6,483 nt of DNA from NCBI GenBank assembly GCA_017504325.1, contig JAFVRL010000231.1, forward strand, positions 1 to 6,483. Reading direction: 5' to 3'. Below the pieces are notes generated by a model, which did no database searches, was not told the origin of the DNA, and worked only from the letters and a program-made list of their open reading frames with translations. This document shows, piece by piece, positions 1-6,483 of this stretch. This stretch comes from Lentisphaeria bacterium. Its GTDB lineage: Bacteria; Verrucomicrobiota; Lentisphaeria; Victivallales; UBA1829. Position 1 is the first letter of the stretch; each line of letters starts with the position of its first letter. The position numbers and the translations under genes are program-made.

Positions 1-206
1 ATATAGTTTTTCTGCTCTGGGGGGCTCCGGCACAGAAAAAAATCCCGCTTATAGATACAAACAGACATACTGTCATTACATCTGCCCATCCTTCCCCGTT
101 GTCTGCTCACCGGGGATTTTTCGGAAGCCGTCCTTTTTCCAGGTGTAATGAAGCACTCCTCCGGAATGGTGAGGAGCCTGTCAACTGGGAGCTTGAGAAA
201 AAATGA
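1..206 (+). CDS. ung: Uracil-DNA glycosylase, family 1 (C-terminal part, 5' end outside window)
   Basis: This enzyme excises uracil from DNA as the first step of base-excision repair and acts in the cytoplasm. The frame beginning at base 3 is open for 67 codons from the window edge to TGA at 204-206. Its translation carries the C-terminal signatures of family-1 UDG: the VFLLWGAPAQKK strand-helix near the window edge, then ITSAHPSPLSAHRGFFGSRP around bases 69-128. The His of HPSPLS is the conserved catalytic histidine of the minor-groove intercalation loop (family knowledge). The tail NEALLRNGEEPVNWELEKK also fits the usual end of Ung. No start codon is visible because roughly the first two thirds lie upstream. 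The stop overlaps the ATG of the next gene as ATGA, so the two are probably co-transcribed and translationally coupled. The motif match makes the family call very secure. Confidence 0.95.
   Translation, partial: IVFLLWGAPAQKKIPLIDTNRHTVITSAHPSPLSAHRGFFGSRPFSRCNEALLRNGEEPVNWELEKK
187..205 (+). promoter_or_regulatory. Ribosome-binding region and ATGA stop/start overlap for the AsmA-like gene
   Basis: A GGGAG Shine-Dalgarno-like core lies at 187-191 inside the last codons of ung, about 11 bases before the ATG at 203. A weaker GAG at 195-197 is closer. An in-frame TGA at 194-196 rules out any earlier start, so 203 is the earliest possible start. The ATG shares four bases with the ung stop (ATGA), an arrangement typical of translational re-initiation. 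No separate promoter is visible in the short upstream stretch, which is all coding sequence. Confidence 0.6.
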
Positions 207-3200
207 GTTTGGAGAACAGAAAAGACAAGACGGTAAAAAAGGAATTTTCCAGTAAAAGCAATGTTGGAAAATCCATCCGGGGATTTTTTGAAAAAAAGAA
301 AAAGCCGCCGGAAGAAAAAAAAGAAAAAAACAGAACATTGCTGTCTTCTTTTTTCCGTTATTGTATGTTCTGCATGCTCCTGATTTTTCTGTTTTTGAGT
401 TTCACTTATTGTGTCAGTGTTCTTTACTGGGAAAAACATACAGTTCCTGATGAAGTAGTGGAAAAAGTGGAAAAAGGATTTCTTGCTTATGGTTTGCAGT
501 TCAAGGCAAAAGAGGTCAGAACACTTTTTCCTTTCGGACTGGAAGTGAAGGATTTTTCCCTGACCCCGGTAAAAAAATACACTTTTCCGGAGGTGTATGG
601 AAAATATCTGCAAATGGATCTTGTGTTGTGGGAGTTGTTCAAAGGCATCTCCTTTCCTGTAAGAGTGCATTTGGAAAACGGTTCTGCAAAATTACCGCTT
701 TTTCCTGAACTTGAAGGGGATGAAGGGGCGGAGGATTGTATAGAACTTATAAAATTCACTTTGGATATACAGGGAAAAAGAGGAGGGATCTTTGTAAAGC
801 ATTTCCAGGGGGAAAGCAAGGGGGCAAAATTTACGGTCTCCGGTTCGGTCAATAATGTTCTGCACAGTATTGCTGCGGCTTTTGGACACTCTCTTACAGA
901 AAAACTGTGGGAAAAAGATCTGCATAAAAAGAGAGCAGATTTTTCATACAGTTCCCAGTTGCAAGGTATTCCGGAAGAGCTGCGTATGGCATTGGCGGCA
1001 TTTTCGAGAATCTTGCAGCAGAGTCCCGGTCACAGGGAAAAACAGCATCTTCTTCCTGTTGACTGGTATCTCACCGGGAAAAAGAAGATTTTTCTCAAAG
1101 GTACATTTCACGCAGATCTTTTTGATTTTACTTCCTGTAAAGCAACTGCAGTTCTTGATATTCCGGAAAGTATCGCCGGGAATTGTCTGAAACTGGATAA
1201 GGCAAAACTTCATATTTCCCTTGCCGATGGTGTCCTTCGTATCCGGAAAAATACGATAGAAACCGGAAACGGGCAATATGTTTGCTGGGAAGGGACATAC
1301 GATGGGAAAACGGGGGTTTTTTCCGGTAAGGCGGATGGTAAGATCGCTATTTACCAGTTATTGCCCTTTATTCCTGCTGAAGAAAGAGATATATTGAGTA
1401 ATTTTCCGGAAATCTCAAAAAACAGGATCGCTTTTTCCTGTCAGCTCAAAGAGTATTATGTTAAAAGCAGGGTGTATAACATTCTTGTGGATCTTGTTTT
1501 GCCGCCTGTGGTGTATAGAGGTATCCGCCTTACTTCAAGTCCCTGCCGTATGCGTTTGACTCCGGATGGGGTCAGAGGGGAGATCGGGAAGATCTTTTTC
1601 TCCTGTCCGGAACAGAAGAAAGAAAAAGGGATGATGACACTTTCTTTCCTGCATTCCGGAAATATTTTACAGGGGGATTTTTCGGGCAATATTCCCTTTG
1701 CTTTTCTGGAAAAAGAATTTACGGCATTCCCTCTGGAGATCAAAAGCCGGGAAAAGGAGGAAAAGATCTCTTTCAACGGCAGGATCAGATTTCAGAATGA
1801 ATTGTCCGGAAAACTCCATATAGATTTTCCGTCATTTACAGCTTTGGGCAATTTGCAGATCCGGGATCTGACCGCAGGACTCCGTTTCTCTTCCGGAAGG
1901 CTTTTTATAGAACAGGTGAAGGGGAGCCTTGCGGATTCGCTGGAAATTTCTCTTTCGGGTGAACTGGAACATTCGCAGAAAAAACTCTTTCTTTCCCTGC
2001 ATGGGAAAGGTTCGCCGGAGGAGGCTGTAAAGCAGCTTGCTCCCCGTTACCGGGAAAAACTCGAAGACGCATTCCGGGAGATCCGGTGGCCGGAAAAGGG
2101 TGCATTGGCGGATCTGGCTGCAAAGGTTTGTGTGGATTATGAAAAAACACCGTTATTCTGGTTTGCGGATGGAAATATCGTTATAGCGGATTTTCAATAC
2201 CGAAAGATCCCCTTCCGGTATTTTGCCACAAAATTCCTTCTGGATTCCCGTGGAAATCTGGCTCTTCCGGGAGCTGTTCTGGAAACGGATCAGGGACGCG
2301 CTGTACTGAACGGGATCTATGAGGAAAAAACACGGAAAGATAAAAAGAAGAACGACCTTGTTTCCGGTAACGGTAAACTGGTCTTTGATTTGACAAGCAC
2401 CATGAATGGTAATGATGTCCTGCGTTGTCTTTATCCCCAATGGAAAAGTGATTTCCTTGATTTCCCCTATCCGGTAAAAGTGGATGCCTCCGGGTGTATT
2501 GATTATGGCGATGATACTGAAACGGTCTTTACGGCACATATAGGCAACGGCAGATGTTTCTGGAAAAAAGCCGCCCTTACCAATGTGGATTGTACGGTGC
2601 AATATGCCGGAGAGCTTCTTACCATTCCCAATGCTACTGCCATGACATGCGGTGGAAATCTTATGGTGAATTATTCCTTTGATTTCAATGAAAAAAGGGA
2701 AAAAGGCAAGATCCGCCTGGAATTGAAAAATGCGGATTTTCCCAGCGTAATGAAAGGGATGGGGGCGGAGTTCAAACAGCTTGAAGGTATTGAGGCAAAT
2801 TGTTCCGGGGAATTGACGGCAGATGTTTCTTTTGATGAAAAGGACCGTCTGCTTCTTACCGGTAAAGGTACTGCGGATATTTCCGGAGAGGATCTGTGGC
2901 ACATTCCTGTTTTCGGCGAATTGCTGAAGATCCTGGGAAATGCATGGCATACGCAGGCTTTGGGGACGATCACAAAATTCAATATGGCATTTTCTCTGGA
3001 TAAAACCACCTTCAGGGTCGATCAGGGCAGCAGTGACGGCAGCGTGGTTGCTATAAGTACGGATGGAAGTTATGATTGGTCAACGGAAGAATTTGACTTT
3101 TATATCCGTTCGGAATTACTGAAAGGAACATTGCCTTTTGCCGCCATGAGTAAAGTGCTTACTCCGGTTTCCTGGATATTGCAGAAACGCATCCGGGGCA

Positions 3201-3226
3201 AAGGGGATAATGTGATATGGGAATGA
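203..3226 (+). CDS. AsmA/TamB-like membrane-anchored protein (AsmA-like C-terminal region)
   Basis: The 1007-residue product has a strongly basic cytoplasmic N-terminus (residues 1-45, with a KKKK run and KKEK repeats). One hydrophobic segment follows at about residues 51-76 (MFCMLLIFLFLSF core), then a long beta-rich periplasmic region of repeated short amphipathic strands. The last ~115 residues resemble the AsmA-like C-terminal region of large envelope proteins: a LWHIPVFGELLKIL helix, then alternating strands including FRVDQGSSDGSVVAISTDGS and DWSTEEFDFYIRSEL, ending at RIRGKGDNVIWE. Members of the AsmA/TamB/YhdP superfamily are anchored in the inner membrane and are proposed to form hydrophobic grooves that carry lipids toward the outer membrane. 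A role in envelope lipid homeostasis is therefore inferred, not shown. It overlaps ung by four bases, and a strong terminator begins five bases after its stop, so it is the last gene of its operon. The family call rests on architecture and C-terminal pattern, without a domain search. A PVC-specific uncharacterised subfamily is likely. Confidence 0.75.
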   Translation: MSLENRKDKTVKKEFSSKSNVGKSIRGFFEKKKKPPEEKKEKNRTLLSSFFRYCMFCMLLIFLFLSFTYCVSVLYWEKHTVPDEVVEKVEKGFLAYGLQFKAKEVRTLFPFGLEVKDFSLTPVKKYTFPEVYGKYLQMDLVLWELFKGISFPVRVHLENGSAKLPLFPELEGDEGAEDCIELIKFTLDIQGKRGGIFVKHFQGESKGAKFTVSGSVNNVLHSIAAAFGHSLTEKLWEKDLHKKRADFSYSSQLQGIPEELRMALAAFSRILQQSPGHREKQHLLPVDWYLTGKKKIFLKGTFHADLFDFTSCKATAVLDIPESIAGNCLKLDKAKLHISLADGVLRIRKNTIETGNGQYVCWEGTYDGKTGVFSGKADGKIAIYQLLPFIPAEERDILSNFPEISKNRIAFSCQLKEYYVKSRVYNILVDLVLPPVVYRGIRLTSSPCRMRLTPDGVRGEIGKIFFSCPEQKKEKGMMTLSFLHSGNILQGDFSGNIPFAFLEKEFTAFPLEIKSREKEEKISFNGRIRFQNELSGKLHIDFPSFTALGNLQIRDLTAGLRFSSGRLFIEQVKGSLADSLEISLSGELEHSQKKLFLSLHGKGSPEEAVKQLAPRYREKLEDAFREIRWPEKGALADLAAKVCVDYEKTPLFWFADGNIVIADFQYRKIPFRYFATKFLLDSRGNLALPGAVLETDQGRAVLNGIYEEKTRKDKKKNDLVSGNGKLVFDLTSTMNGNDVLRCLYPQWKSDFLDFPYPVKVDASGCIDYGDDTETVFTAHIGNGRCFWKKAALTNVDCTVQYAGELLTIPNATAMTCGGNLMVNYSFDFNEKREKGKIRLELKNADFPSVMKGMGAEFKQLEGIEANCSGELTADVSFDEKDRLLLTGKGTADISGEDLWHIPVFGELLKILGNAWHTQALGTITKFNMAFSLDKTTFRVDQGSSDGSVVAISTDGSYDWSTEEFDFYIRSELLKGTLPFAAMSKVLTPVSWILQKRIRGKGDNVIWE

Positions 3227-3230
3227 TAAA

Positions 3231-3281
3231 AAAAACAGATATTATGAAAGAACTTTTGCGTTTTCCGTAATATCTGTTTTT
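3231..3281. terminator. Bidirectional intrinsic terminator between convergent genes
   Basis: AAAAACAGATATTA at 3231-3244 is perfectly complementary to TAATATCTGTTTTT at 3268-3281, giving a 14-bp stem with a 23-base loop. Within the loop, GAAA (3246-3249) and TTTC (3262-3265) can extend the pairing. On the plus strand the stem closes in a T5 run that continues as TATTT. On the minus strand it closes in a T8 run (the A8 at 3228-3235). It starts four bases after the AsmA-like stop codon and lies 87 bases downstream of the hydrolase stop, so it can end both converging transcripts. The stem is AT-rich but long. Confidence 0.88.
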
Positions 3282-3367
3282 ATTTACACCGGAGAAGAGA
3301 TTATTTTTCTCTGCCTTATGTCCGGGGGGCGCAGTACAGGTTTTCTCCCCGTACTTTTCTGTACCCT

Positions 3368-6316
3368 TTATTTCTGAACTTTCAGAGAAACATCATCTAT
3401 CTGCAGATCCCCTTTGGAGGCTCCCTGCTGGAGAACAAGATAGATCTTTGTTTTTCCGGCGGGAAGTTCAATACTTCCGGAAACCTCTTTCCAGCTGCCG
3501 TTTCTTTCCGGACGGAAACGGATGGCTTTGGAGGACCCCCCCTGATAGAAGAAGCGTGCCGCAAGCATACCCGTACCTTTGATCTTTGCTTTGAAAAGAT
3601 AATTGCCTGCCGGAAGATCTTTCAAAGGGACTTTGGTGCATACGAAAGTACCTTCCATCCACAAAGAGTGATTGTTTCCTTCCTTTCTGACTTCCACGAC
3701 CGGTTTATGTTTTTTCCCGGGAACAGGGTGCATTTCCCATACAAGAGGAAATTCACTTCCCTGAAGAACCCAGCCGGAAGGGATCTGTTTCCCGGAGGGG
3801 AGGGCAAGACGCTCAAAGGAACCGTTCTGCACAAGTTCCCCTGCGGTCTGCTGTATATTATTTTCCTTTTTTGCCGGTTTCTTTGCGGCATCATCTTTTT
3901 GATTATGAACTCTTGCCGCTTCCGGAGAAAGAGTGTTTATGGCTTTCATACGCTCTTCTTCCGTTGCTCCCGGAGCAGAGAAAAAGACGATTTTCCTGAA
4001 ACGGATCTCCTGATTGATTACTTTCTGCAATTCAAAGATCCGGGGAAGTTTATTGCTTGTGGAAAGCAATATCCCGGTCACTTCTTTCGGCGTACCGATC
4101 GCTCCATTACCGTGCCATTGCAATGAATACCAGGACTTGGGCTGTGCCATCAGCGGCGTAAGTGCCATATACATGAAACGCCAGGAGGGGGAATAAAATT
4201 CATTGTCATACATGGCGTTAAGTGCGTTTGCACCGTTGCGGGGTTCGCCGTTGGAAATAAAGGATCTGCCTCTGTTATCCCTTACTTCCCATGCAAGACG
4301 CCCCAGACTGCCGTTGCCCTTTACCCACATACCGATACCGTCCGCCCCTGCCGGAATGGGAATGGGCTTTTTGAAACGGTACATGGTGTAACCGCCATGA
4401 TACCAATGGTCATCGGGAAGGGTGGATACATCAAATTTCACTGCCACGCTTTTTCCTTTTTCTTCATCATTTACATCTTTGATGGAAGAGGAAACAAGGA
4501 AGGACGCCTGGAAGGAGCGGTCATTGATCTCTCTGCCGTCGATACGGTCATCTTTTTGGGTGACTCTTTCCAAACCGGATGCGTGGATATGGACGGTTTT
4601 CAAAAGTTTTTCCGGTTCATCCATTGTGGGATATTTCCGGGAGATCAGGGAAAGATTTGCCAGCTTTCCTTCTGTGATAAAGTACCGGACAGAACCATTT
4701 GCTTCCGCTTCGATACTGCCATTTTTTACAGTATAGAGACTATCTCTTCCGTAAAGATCTTTGGAAAGGATCTTTCCTTCTTTACCGGTAACTTTGATCC
4801 GGCACTTTGCCGAACCTTTGGCAGTCCACAGTGCATAGATATTTTTCCCGTCAGCGCGTTTGAATTCAAAAAGGAAAATATCCACGGGACTATCCACACT
4901 TCTGACAAACTTTACTTCATCCATGATCCCGGTAAGTGTACCTATGGCGGCGGCAAGGGGTTTGGGGTTGAACTGTCTGTCCATACAGCCCAATGCTCCG
5001 TAAGTTCTGCCGTTATTATAGGCTGTACCTGTATCGGTGACAGACATCAGGGGAATGGAGTCAAAATTATAGGAAAATGCGGTCATTGCATCTCTTATGA
5101 GCCATTGTGCCTGACGGATGGCACTTTCCCGGGGGTTTTTCATATTGTCCGTGGGATTGGAGGAACGGCAGCTCCATTCGTATGTGGCGGTCATGCTTTG
5201 GGTTTTAAAGCCGTTTACCCGGGCGGTTTCCCGCAGAACATAAGCACTACCGTCCGGATTCCACAAACTGAAACATTCCGGACTTGCCACCCAGGAGCCA
5301 ACTGCTTCACTTCCGATTTGATCCACAAGAGAGGGATCAAAGCCTCTTGCTGCAAAGGATTCGATCATCTCCTGCGCCCAGCAGGCGTTGCCGAACACGA
5401 TCTTCAAATGGGGGAAGTTTTTGCGGATGATCCTGCAATAGGTCATTGCCGCTTTCACTCTTGCCTTTTCCAGTTTTTCCCGTTTTTCATCCCATTTCCG
5501 GGGTGCTTTTTTCAGCAGAGTGCCGGGAAAGTTTTTATAATCCCCCTGATAACTTTCATGCTGAAGAAGGATTTTTTTACAGGAAGGATACCTTTTTACA
5601 AGTTCTGACACCTGACGGATGAGTTCTTTTTCCATTTTCTCCCAGAGTACGGGATCATCGGAAAGAATGTTTTTTTCTGTATAGATCCTTTCCAGCATAT
5701 TGGGGAACTGGGCAAAGGATATACCGTATTTCTGCCATTCCGCTTCCGAATGGGTCGTGGCACAGCTTACCATGAAAATACCGAGTTTCTTAAGGATTTT
5801 TCCCCATTGATTCATATCAGCAGTAAGATTATGGGCGTTGCCCCAGTACCAGGAGGAGTAGGGGGAAGAGCCGCTTTTCCATTTTCTCGCAAAGGAGGAA
5901 AGTTTGACAAAAGATGTTTTTAAATTGGTAAGGTTCTGTTCATTTTCCAGAAGATCAAATTCCACTGAAAAATATCCATTTCCGGCGGTCGCAAATTTTA
6001 CAGGAAGGATTTTCTTTTCCCCTTTTTCTATGGTAAATTCTTTTTTACCGGAGAGGACTTTTTTATTGTCCACATCTTTACAAATATAGGAAAGAACATA
6101 GTTTCCTGCTTTTTGCCCGGTCACTTCCACAGGGATTTCAGGCGTGCCGTCTGATTCGGTAAATAAATTTCCAGGATTCCTCTGTTTAAGGACAATATCC
6201 ACAGGATTTTTCTCTAAAGTAATGCCGAAAACGGCAAGAGAGGAACGGAGTTTTTCTTTGGTGGTTCTTGCTCCCGGCCCCTGTACCCCTGACCCCACTC
6301 CCCTCACCTCTCCCAC
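3368..6316 (-). CDS. Large clan GH-A-like glycoside hydrolase with Ig-like and carbohydrate-binding-like domains; 5' end probably truncated
   Basis: The 982-codon frame opens at a GTG (6316-6314) and ends at TAA (3370-3368). Residues 1-20 are a translation of a G-rich tract and are probably not native. Residues ~28-143 form an Ig-like beta-sandwich with the PGNLF strand motif common in front of planctomycete/lentisphaeral hydrolases. Residues ~150-470 look like a TIM barrel: SSWYWGNAHN at the start, LQHESYQGDY (Glu254, candidate acid/base), IGSEAVGSW (Glu337), TATYEWS (Glu380, candidate nucleophile), and the NPKPLAAAIGTL helix that closes GH-A barrels. Residues ~475-550 are a small beta domain. 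Residues ~570-780 form a jelly-roll (IPAGADGIGMWVKGNGSLG). A Lys/Ala linker at ~805-825 leads to a CBM4/9-like domain (LVQNGSFE to IDDVSLKV, 826-981). The role is inferred as polysaccharide or glycan breakdown, with the exact GH family and substrate unknown. Such proteins are normally exported, but no signal peptide is encoded and the putative GTG start lies inside the preceding gene. The gene may therefore be a 5'-truncated remnant, although the rest of the frame is intact. Confidence 0.72.
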   Translation of the reverse strand: MGEVRGVGSGVQGPGARTTKEKLRSSLAVFGITLEKNPVDIVLKQRNPGNLFTESDGTPEIPVEVTGQKAGNYVLSYICKDVDNKKVLSGKKEFTIEKGEKKILPVKFATAGNGYFSVEFDLLENEQNLTNLKTSFVKLSSFARKWKSGSSPYSSWYWGNAHNLTADMNQWGKILKKLGIFMVSCATTHSEAEWQKYGISFAQFPNMLERIYTEKNILSDDPVLWEKMEKELIRQVSELVKRYPSCKKILLQHESYQGDYKNFPGTLLKKAPRKWDEKREKLEKARVKAAMTYCRIIRKNFPHLKIVFGNACWAQEMIESFAARGFDPSLVDQIGSEAVGSWVASPECFSLWNPDGSAYVLRETARVNGFKTQSMTATYEWSCRSSNPTDNMKNPRESAIRQAQWLIRDAMTAFSYNFDSIPLMSVTDTGTAYNNGRTYGALGCMDRQFNPKPLAAAIGTLTGIMDEVKFVRSVDSPVDIFLFEFKRADGKNIYALWTAKGSAKCRIKVTGKEGKILSKDLYGRDSLYTVKNGSIEAEANGSVRYFITEGKLANLSLISRKYPTMDEPEKLLKTVHIHASGLERVTQKDDRIDGREINDRSFQASFLVSSSIKDVNDEEKGKSVAVKFDVSTLPDDHWYHGGYTMYRFKKPIPIPAGADGIGMWVKGNGSLGRLAWEVRDNRGRSFISNGEPRNGANALNAMYDNEFYSPSWRFMYMALTPLMAQPKSWYSLQWHGNGAIGTPKEVTGILLSTSNKLPRIFELQKVINQEIRFRKIVFFSAPGATEEERMKAINTLSPEAARVHNQKDDAAKKPAKKENNIQQTAGELVQNGSFERLALPSGKQIPSGWVLQGSEFPLVWEMHPVPGKKHKPVVEVRKEGNNHSLWMEGTFVCTKVPLKDLPAGNYLFKAKIKGTGMLAARFFYQGGSSKAIRFRPERNGSWKEVSGSIELPAGKTKIYLVLQQGASKGDLQIDDVSLKVQK
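6273..6303 (-). repeat. G-rich imperfect tandem tract with perfect four-run G-quadruplex motif
   Basis: Read on the minus strand, the tract has GGGG runs at 6303-6300, 6296-6293, 6289-6286 and 6281-6278. They are separated by loops of 3, 3 and 4 bases (AGT, TCA, TACA), with a further GGG at 6275-6273. This is an imperfect repeat of an AGGGGNNN unit and satisfies the strict four-tetrad G-quadruplex pattern. It begins immediately after the TGA of the upstream minus-strand fragment. Where read as protein it gives low-complexity GVGSGVQGPGAR, unlike the adjacent domain. I recall similar G-rich GSGVQGPG-type tracts as dispersed intergenic repeats in PVC genomes, but I cannot check that here. The four-run pattern itself is certain, while its status as a dispersed repeat is inference. 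Confidence 0.7.
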
Positions 6317-6483
6317 TTGTCCATCAACGCCCTGATCTGGGCAGTAAACTTGGCGTTATCCTTATTGGGACGGCTCTCGCAACGCTTAGCCAATGCCAAC
6401 AGCGCCTCGGCCTGGGAGACAAGATCGTGATGGATGCTATTCTTGCGGGAGCGAGCCTTGGCCACGTCAGCGGCGGTAACCCG
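6304..6483 (-). CDS. C-terminal fragment of an unrecognised basic helical protein (5' end outside window)
   Basis: On the minus strand the frame is open from the window edge (6483) for 59 codons to TGA at 6306-6304. The product is rich in Ala, Lys and Arg with a regular hydrophobic spacing (for example LVSQAEALLALAKRCESRP and KFTAQIRALMDKWER), suggesting two or three alpha helices. I do not recognise a family. Codon choice supports real coding: all six Lys are AAG, all three Glu are GAG, and third positions are G/C-rich. The two long genes in this window instead prefer AAA and GAA. That contrast suggests recent acquisition or a different genomic source. The end is complete and is followed directly by the G-rich tract. 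A phage, plasmid or other accessory origin is possible but unproven. Confidence 0.6.
   Translation of the reverse strand, partial: RVTAADVAKARSRKNSIHHDLVSQAEALLALAKRCESRPNKDNAKFTAQIRALMDKWER

Noticed and set aside
7..40. TTTTTCTG/CAGAAAAA inverted repeat.
   Set aside because: It is within ung codons, and the T and A runs are on the wrong sides for an intrinsic terminator.
93..121. TCCCCG/CGGGGA hairpin followed by T5, resembling a terminator.
   Set aside because: It lies inside the ung coding region (across the HPSPLS motif codons) and has a 12-base loop. It is best explained by coding sequence.
156..176. CTCCTC/GAGGAG hairpin whose right arm looks like a Shine-Dalgarno site.
   Set aside because: The GAGGAG is 26 bases before the ATG, too far to serve it, and encodes the ung residues Glu-Glu. 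No riboswitch-like architecture surrounds it.
2153..2950. A 265-codon open frame on the minus strand.
   Set aside because: It is antisense to the AsmA-like gene and shows no recognisable fold or motif.
3333..3364. Two overlapping short inverted repeats (GTACAG/CTGTAC and AGTAC/GTACT) just after the hydrolase stop.
   Set aside because: Stems are only 5-6 bp, no T-run follows on the minus strand, and the much stronger terminator lies farther downstream.
4397..5608. A 403-codon open frame on the plus strand.
   Set aside because: It lies entirely antisense to the hydrolase barrel, its translation is Cys/Gly/Phe-rich with no domain pattern, and the opposite strand has clear motifs. It is a codon-bias shadow.
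6224..6235. GCCG-AAAA-CGGC mini-hairpin near the start of the hydrolase.
   Set aside because: A 4-bp stem is expected by chance and lies in sequence encoding the AVFGI strand. There is no sign that it is a recombination site.

Overview
The window reads as a chromosomal segment of a bacterium that is probably from the Planctomycetes-Verrucomicrobia-Chlamydiae group, most likely Lentisphaerota (Victivallis-like). That placement is inference from protein style: a large AsmA-like protein and a very large multi-domain glycoside-hydrolase-like protein with Ig-like and jelly-roll modules. No rRNA or other marker gene is present to confirm it. The two long genes share one base-composition style, with AAA/GAA-rich codons and very frequent TTCCGG/CCGGAA hexamers. 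The last ~180 bases do not share that style.

Layout. (1) Bases 1-206, + strand: the last 67 codons of a family-1 uracil-DNA glycosylase (ung), cut by the window edge. It is recognisable from the HPSPLS catalytic-loop motif. (2) Bases 203-3226, + strand: a 1007-residue membrane-anchored AsmA/TamB-like protein whose ATG overlaps the ung stop as ATGA. (3) Bases 3227-3367: a convergent intergenic gap with a strong, near-symmetric bidirectional terminator (14-bp perfect stem, T-runs on both sides). (4) Bases 3368-6316, - strand: a ~980-residue clan GH-A-like (TIM-barrel) carbohydrate-active protein with an Ig-like N-terminal domain and two C-terminal beta-sandwich domains. Its expected signal peptide is missing. 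(5) Bases 6273-6303: a G-rich tract (minus strand) with four perfect GGGG runs, a textbook G-quadruplex motif. (6) Bases 6304-6483, - strand: the last 59 codons of an unrecognised, basic, probably helical protein with a distinctly different codon usage.

How it fits together. The left half is a small operon tail that pairs a DNA-repair enzyme with a cell-envelope protein, linked by translational overlap rather than by obvious shared function. The right half looks like a junction. The 3' end of a foreign-style gene runs directly into a G-rich repeat, which runs in frame into the first recognisable domain of the hydrolase without a signal peptide. The simplest reading is that the hydrolase gene lost its original 5' end through recombination or insertion, or that the assembly is chimeric there. 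I do not see a complete novel biological system in this window. The junction and its G-rich tract are the parts most worth a second look.
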